Part shown: positions 8,726 to 17,169 of the stretch, piece after piece
Layout of the letters: the number at the start of each line of letters is the position of its first letter
How positions within the stretch are numbered: position 1 is the stretch's first letter
Source: Nocardioidaceae bacterium
GTDB lineage: Bacteria; Actinomycetota; Actinomycetes; Propionibacteriales; Nocardioidaceae
Direction: 5' to 3'
DNA: 38,719 nt
Assembly: GCA_025934895.1 (NCBI GenBank)
Contig: JAICWH010000015.1
Coordinates: 1 to 38,719 of the forward strand
Notes under the pieces: generated by a model
What the model saw: the letters and a program-made list of their open reading frames with translations, nothing else
Database searches by the model: none
What the model was told of the DNA's origin: nothing
Translations under genes and position numbers: made by a program

Positions 8726-9485
8726 TCGCGCGCGCGTCCCACCTCCTCGCGAGGGCCCACGCCGCCCCGCGGTGATAGGCGTAAAGCACCGAACAGAGGG
8801 TGCCGGCTGGACAGGGTCCGCACTCCGGACCCTGAGAGGACGTCCGGCTGCGCCAGCCGGTCCGCGGTCTCCTCGACGGCGGAGCCATCCAGCGCTCCCC
8901 CGACCACGACAGCCACCCGAGGTGCGAGCCGGCGCCCAGCACCGGCCTGTCGTCCGCCTCCAATGCGAGCACCCCGGGTCGGAAGGCGGCGGTGACGCGG
9001 GCCCGCAAACGTGACTCGAGGTCGTGCCAGTGCGCAGCCCTACCCGGATCCAGCCAGGCCAGGGCCCGCAAGGCCGCGACAGCTGCACCCTGGGAGTCAG
9101 CGTCGGCCAACGGCGACCTCGGCGTGCTGCCATCCGTCCGCACGATCCCACCGCCGTGCGACCTCTGCGGGTCGCTCGCGTCGCGCCATCCGTGCTGCGA
9201 CTACCCTCCGGGTCGAGTCCGGGGACCGGAGCGGATCAGACCCGCGCCCTGGTCGAGCGCACCCTCGAGCCAGGCGTCGGCTCCCCTCCATGCCTGCTTG
9301 AGCTCGTCGGCAAGTCCTCGGTCACCTCGCGCAGCGAGCACCACCAGGAACCAGGAGGTCGCATCGGCGATGTCGGGCCGCAGCGGCAGCACCTGGAGCG
9401 CGAACATGAGGGAGACGCGGCCGAACAGCGCAGGGAACCGGCCTGGGTCGCCGGCTCGACCGGCGTCGAGGACGCGTACGCGCAC
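8712..9485 (-). pseudogene. Amylo-alpha-1,6-glucosidase / glycogen-debranching-type enzyme, decayed
   Basis: Family segments appear in order on the minus strand but are broken. One frame gives ADATSWFLVVLAARGD, then GLIRSGPRTRPGG, an in-frame TAG at 9201-9203, then HGWRDASDP...GGGIVRTDG, LADADSQGAAVAALRAL and GAGSHLGWLSWSG. At a G5 run near 8890 the sense moves to another frame (ETADRLAQPDVLSGSGVRTL), and the final YHRGAAWAL is back in the first frame. So there is one stop and at least two frameshifts. The N-terminal half of the usual 600-700 residues is missing. The family removes alpha-1,6 branches or acts on similar glucans, matching the neighbouring sugar genes. The homopolymer shift could be a sequencing error, but the stop and truncation argue for real decay. 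Confidence 0.7.
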
Positions 9486-9679
9486 CCCTCAGGGACCAGC
9501 AGGTCATCGATCGCGCGCCCGCGGCGGCGCTTGCCAGCACGCTCATGTCGGACGCGCGCTCGTCCGTCGGCCGCTCGGGTGGGCTGGTCATCCAGCATTG
9601 AACCACCGCCGACGGCCCCCTGACCGACGGAGCCGTGCTTGGCTGCGGCGAGCGGCAGAGTGCAGGTTGTCAGCGTGGG

Positions 9680-11068
9680 CTATGCGTGCACCCGCGCCAT
9701 GACCTCGCCGAGCTCCACCACGGCGGAGCTCACGGACGACACGCCGGCAAGCAGCTCGGTCCAGGCCCACAAGGCTTCAGTCGTTTCCGGCCCCACCAGG
9801 CCGCCGAGCTTGCTTCGGACCTGGTCGGCGTTCAGAGGGTAGTGGTCGGCGTCGCCGATCGGGTTCGGTTGTCCAAGGCCCAGGATCGTGCCGTCCTCGA
9901 GCTCGACGACGACTTCCGTGCAGCGACGACCTGGAAGCTCGTCGTCGAGCCGTTCTGATATCTCAACCTCGACACGGTTGCTGAACTCCTCGGCGGCCAG
10001 GAATGCGGCACTGCCTGGCTCCATCGTGCTTGGGTCGATGCTGCCGTTGACTACCGCGTTGCTGACGACGAAGGGCAGCGAGAACATCGCAGCCAAGCGG
10101 TTCGCCGGGTGGCGACCCAGTAGCGGCTCCGCGAGGGAGTGGATGGTGACGCGCACCTGCCGCACGGCCTGCGGCTGCCAAGGGTGCGAGAAGCGCAACG
10201 CCTGCACAATGTCGACCGCAGCATGAGTGTACGAGCACGACGCATGCTGTTTGAGATATCCGCCCGCCGCCAGCCAGGTGCTGCCGAGGCCTTCGGCGAG
10301 CGTCGCGGTCTCGAGCGTGCCGACGATCGTGCCGAGTGAGTGCTGCGCCTGACCGGTGTTCGTGACCAGGCGGCCCTTGGCCAGCCGGGCAGCATGGAGG
10401 CCGGCTGTGTTCGCGCCGGCCATCCAGAGGTTCCTGGTGAAGCTTCCGGACAGGACCGTGCTCCACGGCGTGACGTGCATGAGCCCGGTGGCTGCGTCGA
10501 TCGCCGCTGCGACCTGCGGAGTGTCGCAGTCCATCACCAGTGCGGAGGCCGCAGCGGCGCCGGTCGCGCCCCAGTGTCCGTGGGTGTGCCAGTTCGGGTG
10601 GCGCCGCGTTGCGCGCCCGAAGCGGGCGGCGACCTCATAGCCGGCCACCACGGCGGTGAGGAGCTGCTTTCCGGTCACCGGCCGTCGGGCGCTGCAAGCG
10701 CTTGCCAGCGCGGCGAAGACTACGTGCGCGGCGGGGTGTCCCGCGGCGTACTTGTTGCCCTCGTCCAGCTCGAGGACGCAGGCCGCGACCGCCTCCAGAT
10801 ACGCGCTCTCCTCAGGAGTGGTGCGCAGGGCCGTGCCGAGGACGGGGCAGTTGCCGACCGGCGCCTCCCAGACCTCGAGGAGCGCACGCATCTCGGGGGT
10901 ACGCATACCCGCCACCACAACACCGAGCAGGTCGGTGAGCATCGGCGTGAGCTGAGCACGGATCCCTGGCGGCACGGTGGAGTAGTCGAGGTGACTGGCG
11001 AAGGCGGCGAGTTCATCGATTCTTCTCCGAACACGTTCCGTTGAGCGGAACGTGTTCTCGTCTTCCAT
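9680..11068 (-). CDS. MmgE/PrpD family protein (first copy)
   Basis: A 462-residue cytoplasmic protein of the MmgE/PrpD fold. Members include 2-methylcitrate dehydratase, cis-aconitate decarboxylase and iminodisuccinate epimerase. Visible family features: a helical N-terminus with LTDLLGVVVAGM, the VAACVLELDEGNKYAAGHPAAHV region (active-site Asp/His area), GYEVAARFGR, RRHPNWHTHGHWG and YLKQHASCSYTHAAVD. The ATG at 11068 has no Shine-Dalgarno, but a promoter-like pair lies so that transcription would begin at the ATG, suggesting a leaderless message. A 12-bp-arm palindrome overlaps codons 4-13. It runs divergently from the CoA-transferase operon. Substrate unknown; likely a carboxylic-acid isomerase, dehydratase or decarboxylase. 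Confidence 0.85.
   Translation of the reverse strand: MEDENTFRSTERVRRRIDELAAFASHLDYSTVPPGIRAQLTPMLTDLLGVVVAGMRTPEMRALLEVWEAPVGNCPVLGTALRTTPEESAYLEAVAACVLELDEGNKYAAGHPAAHVVFAALASACSARRPVTGKQLLTAVVAGYEVAARFGRATRRHPNWHTHGHWGATGAAAASALVMDCDTPQVAAAIDAATGLMHVTPWSTVLSGSFTRNLWMAGANTAGLHAARLAKGRLVTNTGQAQHSLGTIVGTLETATLAEGLGSTWLAAGGYLKQHASCSYTHAAVDIVQALRFSHPWQPQAVRQVRVTIHSLAEPLLGRHPANRLAAMFSLPFVVSNAVVNGSIDPSTMEPGSAAFLAAEEFSNRVEVEISERLDDELPGRRCTEVVVELEDGTILGLGQPNPIGDADHYPLNADQVRSKLGGLVGPETTEALWAWTELLAGVSSVSSAVVELGEVMARVHA
11029..11057. promoter_or_regulatory. Perfect inverted repeat, putative IclR operator (site a)
   Basis: GAACACGTTCCG at 11029-11040 is matched by CGGAACGTGTTC at 11046-11057 around a 5-base centre: 12 perfect pairs. 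The core GTTCCG-N5-CGGAAC (11035-11051) has the same 17-bp geometry as three other sites at 11190, 17975 and 18117. It falls inside the 5' end of the leftward prpD gene. Assignment to the IclR regulator at 17166-17966 is inference. Confidence 0.7.
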
Positions 11069-11074
11069 GAGCGA

Positions 11075-11104
11075 ACGCTATGCGGTACGTATGGCGTCGG
11101 TCAA
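11075..11104 (-). promoter_or_regulatory. Putative sigma70-type promoter of the leftward prpD gene, leaderless
   Basis: Read on the minus strand, a -35-like TTGACC (11099-11104) and a -10-like TAGCGT (11075-11080) are 18 bases apart. The -10 ends seven bases before the ATG at 11068, so transcription would begin at the start codon. This agrees with the missing Shine-Dalgarno. Confidence 0.5.
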
Positions 11105-11189
11105 GCGCAAGGGACACAGCACCAACCGGAGGAAGCGAATCCCTTCCCATATCGAGGGAGGAACCGTTAGGGTGGGCCTGCTCGAGAAC

Positions 11190-11206
11190 GTTTCTCCAAG
11201 CGAAAC
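11190..11206. promoter_or_regulatory. Putative IclR operator (site b)
   Basis: GTTTCT-CCAAG-CGAAAC, five of six arm positions paired, with the same spacing as the perfect palindrome at 11035-11051. It ends 13 bases before the ATG of the CoA-transferase gene, where a repressor would block transcription or ribosome access. Confidence 0.55.
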
Positions 11207-11219
11207 GGACCTGCCAACG

Positions 11220-12413
11220 ATGGATCAGATGCCCCTCGAGGGACTGCGCGTGCTCGACGTCTCGACGATCCTTGCCGGTCCATTGTGCTGCCAGATCCTG
11301 GGTGACTACGGGGCCGATGTCGTGAAGATCGAGCATCCCGACCGCGGCGACAACATGCGTGGGCACGGCCACAGCAAGGACGGCGTCCCGCTGTGGTGGA
11401 AGGAGATCTCCCGCAACAAGCGCACCGTCGCACTCGACCTCAAGGCCGGGGTCGGTGCTGAGATATTCCGGCGTTTGGCCGCGACCGCCGACGTGGTCGT
11501 GGAGAATTTCCGCCCCGGCACGCTTGAGCGCTGGGGGATCGGACCGGAGATCCTGCAGAAGGACAACCCCGGTCTCGTCGTGGTGCGGCTCACCGGCTTC
11601 GGCCAGACCGGTCCGTACTCCGGCCGAGCCGGCTTCGGCACGCTGGCTGAGGCGATGAGCGGATTCGCCGACGCGACCGGAGAACCCGACGGTCCGCCGA
11701 CGCTGCCCGCGTTCGGCCTGGCAGACACCATCTGCGGGATCGCGGCCTCGTCCGCGACGCTGATGGCGCTGCGCCACCGGGACCGCACCGGTCGAGGCCA
11801 GGTGGTCGACATGAACATCTTGCAGCCGATCATGACGGCTGTAGGCCCTGCGCCGACGGTCTACCAGCAGCTGGGGCTCATCGAGTCCCGCCACGGCAAC
11901 CGCTCCACCAACAACGCGCCGCGCAACACCTACCGGACCGCCGATGGCAAGTGGGTTGCGGTCTCCACCAGCGCCCAGCGCATCGCCGAACGCGTGCTGG
12001 AACTGGTCGGCCATCCCGAGGTGATTCACGAGGCGTGGTTCCAGACCGGGCACGGCCGGGTTCAGCGGGTCGACCTGCTCGACGCCTACGTGGGCGACTG
12101 GATCGCCGCACGTAGTCGGGAGGAAGTGCTCGCCGCGTTCACCGAGGCGGGCGCCGCGATCGCAGCGGTCTACAACGCCCAGGATATCGTCGAGGACCCA
12201 CACGTCCGCGAGACCGAGATGTTGATCGAGGTCGACGACGAGGATCTCGGCCCGGTCCTGCAGCACAACGTCATGTGGCGGCTGAGTGCGAGCCCCGGCC
12301 GTATCCGCTTCACCGGCCGGGCACTGGGGCAGGACACGGACGAGATCCTGGCCGAGCTCGGCTACTCCGCTTCCGACATCACGGAGCTGAAGAAGAGCGA
12401 GGCCGTCCGATGA
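11220..12413 (+). CDS. CaiB/BaiF family CoA-transferase
   Basis: A 397-residue class III CoA-transferase. The family moves CoA between carboxylic acids via enzyme-bound anhydride/thioester intermediates. The N-terminal LEGLRVLDVSTILAGPLC and DYGADVVKIEHP are classic, followed by KRTVALDLK, VVENFRPGTLERWG, LTGFGQTGPYSGRAGFGTL and RTGRGQVVDMNI, where the conserved Asp region lies. Start: ATG at 11220 (an upstream frame opening at 11052 would cross the operator); ATG 11229 is an alternative. First gene of an operon; its TGA overlaps the next ATG (ATGA). It probably activates an acid produced by the hydrolases or PrpD proteins encoded beside it, for cleavage by the CitE-like lyase. Acid identity unknown. 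Confidence 0.9.
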   Translation: MDQMPLEGLRVLDVSTILAGPLCCQILGDYGADVVKIEHPDRGDNMRGHGHSKDGVPLWWKEISRNKRTVALDLKAGVGAEIFRRLAATADVVVENFRPGTLERWGIGPEILQKDNPGLVVVRLTGFGQTGPYSGRAGFGTLAEAMSGFADATGEPDGPPTLPAFGLADTICGIAASSATLMALRHRDRTGRGQVVDMNILQPIMTAVGPAPTVYQQLGLIESRHGNRSTNNAPRNTYRTADGKWVAVSTSAQRIAERVLELVGHPEVIHEAWFQTGHGRVQRVDLLDAYVGDWIAARSREEVLAAFTEAGAAIAAVYNAQDIVEDPHVRETEMLIEVDDEDLGPVLQHNVMWRLSASPGRIRFTGRALGQDTDEILAELGYSASDITELKKSEAVR

Positions 12414-13237
12414 GCGACTCCCGTGCCCTCGACCCGTTGCTCGCAGTCGTCGAGTCAGGCGTCGAGGTCGTGGACCTCGGTCGTCAGCTGCGAGTGGGGA
12501 TGCCGCAGTCGCCGAACCACCCGGCGTTCTGGCACACCCTGCCCCGTCGCCACGGCGACATGATTCGCACCGATGGCGGCAGCGCCGCCAACGACATGAT
12601 CACGACCGGCACGCACGTCGGCACTCACATCGACGCACTCGCACACGTGTCGCACGACGGAAAGATGTTCGGCGGAGTCGACGCCGAGGCCGCCGGCCGG
12701 GGCGGGAAGTATGACCAGCTGGGGGTCCACACGATTGCGCCGATGCTATGTCGAGGAGTGCTCCTCGACATCCCGGCCACCCGCGGCGTCTCCCGGTGCA
12801 TGGGTGGCGAAGAGATCACCGTCGACGATCTCGAGGCCGCGCTCAAGACCCAGGACGTCGAGGTCCGGCCGGGTGACGTGGTCCTGATTCGCAGCGGCTG
12901 GGGTCAGCTGTTCGATGAGGGCGAGCCCTATCTGGGTCGCACGAGTGGTGTCCCTGGTGTCGGCGAGGTCGGCGCGCAGTGGCTGGCAGACCATGGCGTG
13001 CGGGCCGTGGGCGCGGATACCATCGCCTTCGAGCGGTTGGCTCCTGGGGGCGGCCACACGCTGCTGCCGGCTCACCGCGTCCTGCTCGTCGAGAGTGGCA
13101 TATACATCGTTGAGGCGCTCGACCTCGAAGAGTTGGCCGCACGCCAGTGGTATCAGTTCACGTTCGTGCTCGTGCCGCTGAACATCTACGGAGCCACCGG
13201 GTCGCCGGTCCGCCCGGTCGCGGTGGTGGCGTCATGA
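12410..13237 (+). CDS. Cyclase-family metal-dependent hydrolase (kynurenine formamidase-like)
   Basis: A 275-residue protein of the Cyclase family (PF04199 type), whose members include kynurenine formamidase and isatin hydrolase and which open or hydrolyse cyclic or N-acyl amides. The metal motif HxGTHxDxxxH is complete: H69, G71-T72-H73, D75 and H79. Other marks are VDLGRQLRVGMPQSP, VLLDIPA, GDVVLIRSGWG and VGADTIAFE. The ATG at 12410 overlaps the CoA-transferase stop as ATGA, and its own stop overlaps the next start, so translation is probably coupled. An upstream extension of the frame only overlaps the previous gene. Beside an amidohydrolase it suggests a cyclic amide, imide or lactone substrate; this is inference. 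Confidence 0.85.
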   Translation: MSDSRALDPLLAVVESGVEVVDLGRQLRVGMPQSPNHPAFWHTLPRRHGDMIRTDGGSAANDMITTGTHVGTHIDALAHVSHDGKMFGGVDAEAAGRGGKYDQLGVHTIAPMLCRGVLLDIPATRGVSRCMGGEEITVDDLEAALKTQDVEVRPGDVVLIRSGWGQLFDEGEPYLGRTSGVPGVGEVGAQWLADHGVRAVGADTIAFERLAPGGGHTLLPAHRVLLVESGIYIVEALDLEELAARQWYQFTFVLVPLNIYGATGSPVRPVAVVAS

Positions 13238-14733
13238 GTCAGCCGACGCTTGCCCAACAACTGGCCTCCTTCGCTGCCAGTACGTCCTACGACGACCTGC
13301 CGGCGCCGGTCGTCGACAGTGTCAAGAGGCGGGTCCTGGACACGCTGGGAATCGCTGCCGCGGCCGCGCCGCTCGAGACAAGTCGCGCAGCGCGGCGCTG
13401 GGCCGCCTCCCAAGGGGGATTCGAGGGATCGTCGGCAGTTGGGGTCGAGCGGCGGCTCCCGGCCAACCTGGCTGCGTTCGTGAACGGAGTGCTCGCGCAC
13501 TCCCTCGACTACGACGACACACATCTACCGTCGGTCTTGCACCCGAGCGCGAGCGTCGTACCCGCCGCGCTCGCTGCAGCAGAGCGTCACGGCGCCGACG
13601 GTGAGCAGCTGATCCACGCCATCGCGGTCGGGCTCGAGACCTGCGTCCGGATCGGCATGGCCGGGTACGACGAACAGGCGAAGAACTCCACCTTCTTCGA
13701 GCACGGGCAGCATGCAACGTCGATCTGCGGCGCGATGGGTGGAGCGGTAGCGGCCAGCGTCATCACCGGCAGCGAGTCGGGGGTCCTGCACTCCCTCGGT
13801 GTGGCTGCGTCCATGGCCTCCGGGATCATCGAGGCAAACCGCACCGGAGGCACCGTCAAGCGGTTGCACTGCGGCTGGGCCGCGCATGCCGCGCTCTCCG
13901 CCGCCGAACTGGTGGCCGAAGGACTCACCGGTCCGCCGACGGTCCTCGAGGGCCGATTCGGCTTCTTCGAGGCGTGGCTCCACGGCAAGTTCGACGGGAC
14001 CGCGATCAGCGAGGGGCTCGGCTCCCACTGGCTCGTGCCCGACATCTTCTTCAAGCCCTATCCCGCGAACCACTTCACCCATTCTGCCGTGGACGCGGCG
14101 GCGGCACTTCGCCTCCAAGGGGTCACCCCTGACCGGATCGAGCGGCTGACGCTGGGCGTTCCGGGCCCCAACCACCGCACGATCGGCGAGCCGATCGAGG
14201 TCAAGCGCGCGCCGGAGACCGGGTACATGGCGCAGTTCAGCGGACCCTACGCCGTGGCCGTCGGGCTGTTCGGGGGCGGCGGACTCGGTGCCGCGCTCGA
14301 GGACTACACCGACCAGCTGGCCCAGGATCCGGAGCGGCGGGCACTGATGCAGAAGGTCGACGTCGTTGTCGACGAGCGCTGCACGCAGATCTTCCCCCGG
14401 CAGTTCCCGGCAGTGCTCACGGCGCGACTCACCGACGGGACGACCATCGTGGAGGAGGTGCTCACCAACCGTGGAGGCCCTGACCGACCGCTCTCGTTCG
14501 AGGAGCTTGCGACGAAGTTCCGGGACAATGTCGCTGCCGTGCTCCCCGGCCAGGACGCCGTGGGGCTGGAGAAGGCCTGCGACGAGCTCGACACCTGCAT
14601 CGACGTGGCCGCGATGCTGCGTCCACTCACCGCAGTGGACGGACCGACTGCCGTGCCCCTCCCTGTGGAAGCCGGACCGCAACGGACCCGACCCGCCGGC
14701 GGAGCCGCCAGCGGTGCCATCACCAAACCCTAG
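13234..14733 (+). CDS. MmgE/PrpD family protein (second copy)
   Basis: A 499-residue MmgE/PrpD protein, distinct in sequence from the copy at 9680-11068. Features in order: LAQQLASFAAS, VDSVKRRVLDTLGIAAAAAP, NGVLAHSLDYDDTHLPSVLHPSA (the conserved Asp-Asp-Thr-His active-site segment), GLETCVRIG, FFEHGQHATSICGAMG, and FFKPYPANHFTHSAVDAA. Start: ATG at 13234, coupled (ATGA) to the cyclase stop. The C-terminal tail of about 40 residues is rich in Pro/Ala/Gly and looks disordered. The two copies may act on successive or stereoisomeric intermediates; that is inference. Candidate reactions in the family are dehydration, decarboxylation or epimerisation of di- or tricarboxylic acids. Confidence 0.88.
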   Translation: MSQPTLAQQLASFAASTSYDDLPAPVVDSVKRRVLDTLGIAAAAAPLETSRAARRWAASQGGFEGSSAVGVERRLPANLAAFVNGVLAHSLDYDDTHLPSVLHPSASVVPAALAAAERHGADGEQLIHAIAVGLETCVRIGMAGYDEQAKNSTFFEHGQHATSICGAMGGAVAASVITGSESGVLHSLGVAASMASGIIEANRTGGTVKRLHCGWAAHAALSAAELVAEGLTGPPTVLEGRFGFFEAWLHGKFDGTAISEGLGSHWLVPDIFFKPYPANHFTHSAVDAAAALRLQGVTPDRIERLTLGVPGPNHRTIGEPIEVKRAPETGYMAQFSGPYAVAVGLFGGGGLGAALEDYTDQLAQDPERRALMQKVDVVVDERCTQIFPRQFPAVLTARLTDGTTIVEEVLTNRGGPDRPLSFEELATKFRDNVAAVLPGQDAVGLEKACDELDTCIDVAAMLRPLTAVDGPTAVPLPVEAGPQRTRPAGGAASGAITKP

Positions 14734-14745
14734 ATGAGGAACGGT

Positions 14746-16212
14746 ATGTCTAACTACGACCTGGTCATCCAGAACGCCCTTGTGGTGCGCCCCGAAGCCC
14801 ACTCCCCCGAACGTCTCGACGTCGGGGTGAAGGACGGAACATTCAGCGCCTTCGAGAACTCTATCGACGCCTCCCAAGCCTCGAAGGTCCTCGACGCTGA
14901 AGGCAGGCACCTCTTTCCGGGCGTCGTCGACGTGCACCAGCATTGGGGCATCTACAACGAGCTCGGCCAGGACGCGGACTCCGAGAGTCGCGCGTCCGCG
15001 CAGGGCGGCGTCACGTCGGGCATCACGTACATGCGGACCGGTGCTTACTACATGAACCGGACCGGTCCCTACAAGGAGGTCTTCCCCGACGTGCTCGCGG
15101 CGACGGAAGGCAAGGCCTTCATCGACTACGCCTTCCACGTCGCGCCGATCCTGCGCGAGCACATCGACGAGATCCCGATGATGATCGAGGAGTTCGGCGT
15201 ACCGTCCTTCAAGATCTTCATGTTCTACGGCAGCCACGGGCTCCACGGGCGGTCCTCGGACCAGGGCTCGTTCCTGATGATCCCGGAGGACCAGTCCTAC
15301 GACTATGCGCACTTCGAGTTCGTCATGCGGGGCATCGAGAAGGCGCGTGAGGAGTTCCCTGGCGACCGCGACCGGATCTCGCTGTCCTTGCACTGCGAGA
15401 CCGCCGAGATCATGCGTGCCTACACCAAGCTCGTCGAGCAGGAGGGCAGGCTGGCCGGGCTCGAGGCCTACAGCGCGTCTCGGCCACCGCACTCGGAGGG
15501 CCTCGCGATCACCATCGCGTCGTACCTGGCGCACGAGACCCAGCTGCCGAACATCAACCTGCTGCACCTCAGCTCGCGCAAGGCGGTCGAGGCCGCAATG
15601 ATGATGCAGGCGACGTTCCCGCACATCGACTTCCGCCGTGAGGTGACCGTGGGACACCTGCTCGCCGACTTCCACACCGCGAACCTGGGCGGCAAGGTGA
15701 ACCCCCCGCTGCGATCGCGTGAGGACGTCGAGACGCTGTGGGAGCACCTCCTCGCCGGTCACTTCTCCTGGGTCACCTCCGACCATGCCTGCTGCAAGGA
15801 GGAGACCAAGTTCGGGGAGCCGCGCGACGACGTGTTCGTCGCCAAGTCGGGCTTCGGCGGCACGGAATACCTGCTGCCCGGAATGATCTCCGAGGGGCGC
15901 AAGCGTGGCCTGTCGTACAACCGGATCGCGGAGCTGGTGTCGAAGAACCCTGCCGAGCGCTTCGGAATGAGCCACAAGGGTGACCTGACTGTCGGAGTCG
16001 ACGCGGACTTCTGTCTGGTCGACGACGACGTTGAGTACGTCGTTCGTGCGGCCGACTCGTTCTCCACGCAGGAGTACACCCCGTTCGAGGGCTTCGAGCT
16101 GACCGCGCGGGTCACCGACACCTTCTTGCGCGGCGAGCCAGTGTTCACCGACGGCCGGATCGTGGGAGACCCCCGCGGCCAGTTCGTTCGGCGCTCCGGC
16201 CCCGACGCCTGA
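14746..16212 (+). CDS. Cyclic amidohydrolase, dihydroorotase/hydantoinase/allantoinase-like
   Basis: A 488-residue TIM-barrel amidohydrolase. The binuclear-metal set is complete: H64 and H66 in VDVHQHWG, the carbamylated-Lys candidate K156 in PSFKIFM, H216 in LHCETAE, H274 in LLHLSSR and D346 in VTSDHACC. It then has the NPAERFGM and DADFCLVD tail of dihydropyrimidinase-type enzymes. This group opens cyclic amides such as hydantoins, dihydropyrimidines, allantoin or imides. I chose ATG 14746, with GAGGA about six bases upstream, over ATG 14734 directly after the previous stop. It ends the operon and faces the citE gene. Substrate not readable; unlikely to be pyrimidine biosynthesis because no pyr genes are near. 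Confidence 0.87.
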   Translation: MSNYDLVIQNALVVRPEAHSPERLDVGVKDGTFSAFENSIDASQASKVLDAEGRHLFPGVVDVHQHWGIYNELGQDADSESRASAQGGVTSGITYMRTGAYYMNRTGPYKEVFPDVLAATEGKAFIDYAFHVAPILREHIDEIPMMIEEFGVPSFKIFMFYGSHGLHGRSSDQGSFLMIPEDQSYDYAHFEFVMRGIEKAREEFPGDRDRISLSLHCETAEIMRAYTKLVEQEGRLAGLEAYSASRPPHSEGLAITIASYLAHETQLPNINLLHLSSRKAVEAAMMMQATFPHIDFRREVTVGHLLADFHTANLGGKVNPPLRSREDVETLWEHLLAGHFSWVTSDHACCKEETKFGEPRDDVFVAKSGFGGTEYLLPGMISEGRKRGLSYNRIAELVSKNPAERFGMSHKGDLTVGVDADFCLVDDDVEYVVRAADSFSTQEYTPFEGFELTARVTDTFLRGEPVFTDGRIVGDPRGQFVRRSGPDA

Positions 16213-16269
16213 TCTGCACCGGGGCGCCGGAACGGGTCTCCCGCTGCGCTGGAGCAGGGGACCGGTGCG

Positions 16270-16288
16270 CCGTCCGCCCGTCGGACGG
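16270..16288. terminator. Possible bidirectional terminator hairpin
   Basis: CCGTCCG (16270-16276) and CGGACGG (16282-16288) form a 7-bp stem with a 5-base loop between convergent genes. There is no clear T-run, so it is weak. Confidence 0.35.
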
Positions 16289-16293
16289 AGCTC

Positions 16294-17169
16294 TCAGCGT
16301 GGGGCGCGGTCGAGAGTCTCTCGTGCTCCCCGGATGACGGCGGCGTCGATGAGCTGCCCCCGGGCGTCCGTCGTCACCCCGCCCGCAGCGGCTTCGAACC
16401 GCGCCACCACGTCCGCCGCTGCCGAGACCTCCGCGGCCGTGGGCGCGAAGACGTCATTGATCACGGGGACCTGACCGGGATGGATCGCCGTTCGCGAGCG
16501 GAATCCGAGATCGAACAGGTGACGGCTGGTCCTGGCGAAGGAGTCGAGATCGTGGAAGTCGGTCGAGGTCGGGGCGACGGGGGCCTGCCGTCCCGCGGCG
16601 GCGCAGTGCACCACGACCTGGCTGCGCAGCGCATCGAGTGCGGCCGCCGAGCCGGTGGACCGGGTCATGCGCAGATCAGCGAGCAGATCGACCTCACCGA
16701 TTCCCAAGGTCGTCAACCGCGGCAGGCTCGCCACGGCGGCGAGTTCCAGCAGCGCGGAGGCGTTCTCGACGAGTCCCACGACCTGGACGGTGCCTGGCAC
16801 CATGCCGGTGCTGCGCTCGAGGTCGTCGAGAAGCCGGCTGGCCTCGGCCAGCGAGCTCGATGAGCACTTGGCTAGGAAGATGCCGCTCAGCGACGGCTGC
16901 ACGGCGGTGGCCAGGTCGTCACCCAGCGTGTCGGCATTCACGCGGACCCAGGTTCGGGCCGCGTGGGAGCCAGCGCCGCCGTCCTCGTCGAGCCACGACC
17001 GCACCGACCGTCGCGCCTCATCCTTGAGTCGCACCGGGACGGCGTCCTCCAGGTCGAGGACGACGGCGTCCGTGGCACCGGCGGCCGCCTTGGCGAAGAG
17101 GTCGGTCCTCGTGGCTGGGACATAGAGGAAGGACCGCGGCAACATGGTGCTCCCCGCAGCGCTAGTCAT
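16294..17169 (-). CDS. HpcH/HpaI aldolase/citrate lyase family protein, CitE-like acyl-CoA lyase
   Basis: A 291-residue CitE-like TIM barrel. Relatives cleave or form 3-hydroxyacyl-CoA esters (malyl-, citramalyl- or beta-methylmalyl-CoA). Visible marks: RSFLYVPATR at the N-terminus, DAVVLDLEDAVP with the metal-binding acid region, VRVNADTLGDD, GIFLAKCSS, VVGLVENASALLEL (active-site Glu), GIGEVDLLADL and RTAIHPGQVPVIND. Its ATG (17167-17169) overlaps the iclR stop as ATGA, so the two are coupled. With a CoA-transferase in the divergent operon, a final C-C cleavage giving acetyl- or propionyl-CoA plus an oxoacid is a fair inference. Substrate not determined. Confidence 0.85.
   Translation of the reverse strand: MTSAAGSTMLPRSFLYVPATRTDLFAKAAAGATDAVVLDLEDAVPVRLKDEARRSVRSWLDEDGGAGSHAARTWVRVNADTLGDDLATAVQPSLSGIFLAKCSSSSLAEASRLLDDLERSTGMVPGTVQVVGLVENASALLELAAVASLPRLTTLGIGEVDLLADLRMTRSTGSAAALDALRSQVVVHCAAAGRQAPVAPTSTDFHDLDSFARTSRHLFDLGFRSRTAIHPGQVPVINDVFAPTAAEVSAAADVVARFEAAAGGVTTDARGQLIDAAVIRGARETLDRAPR

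Noticed and set aside
13525-15975. 816-codon minus-strand frame across prpD and the amidohydrolase
   Set aside because: It is antisense to two genes with complete active-site motifs and has no recognisable motif itself.
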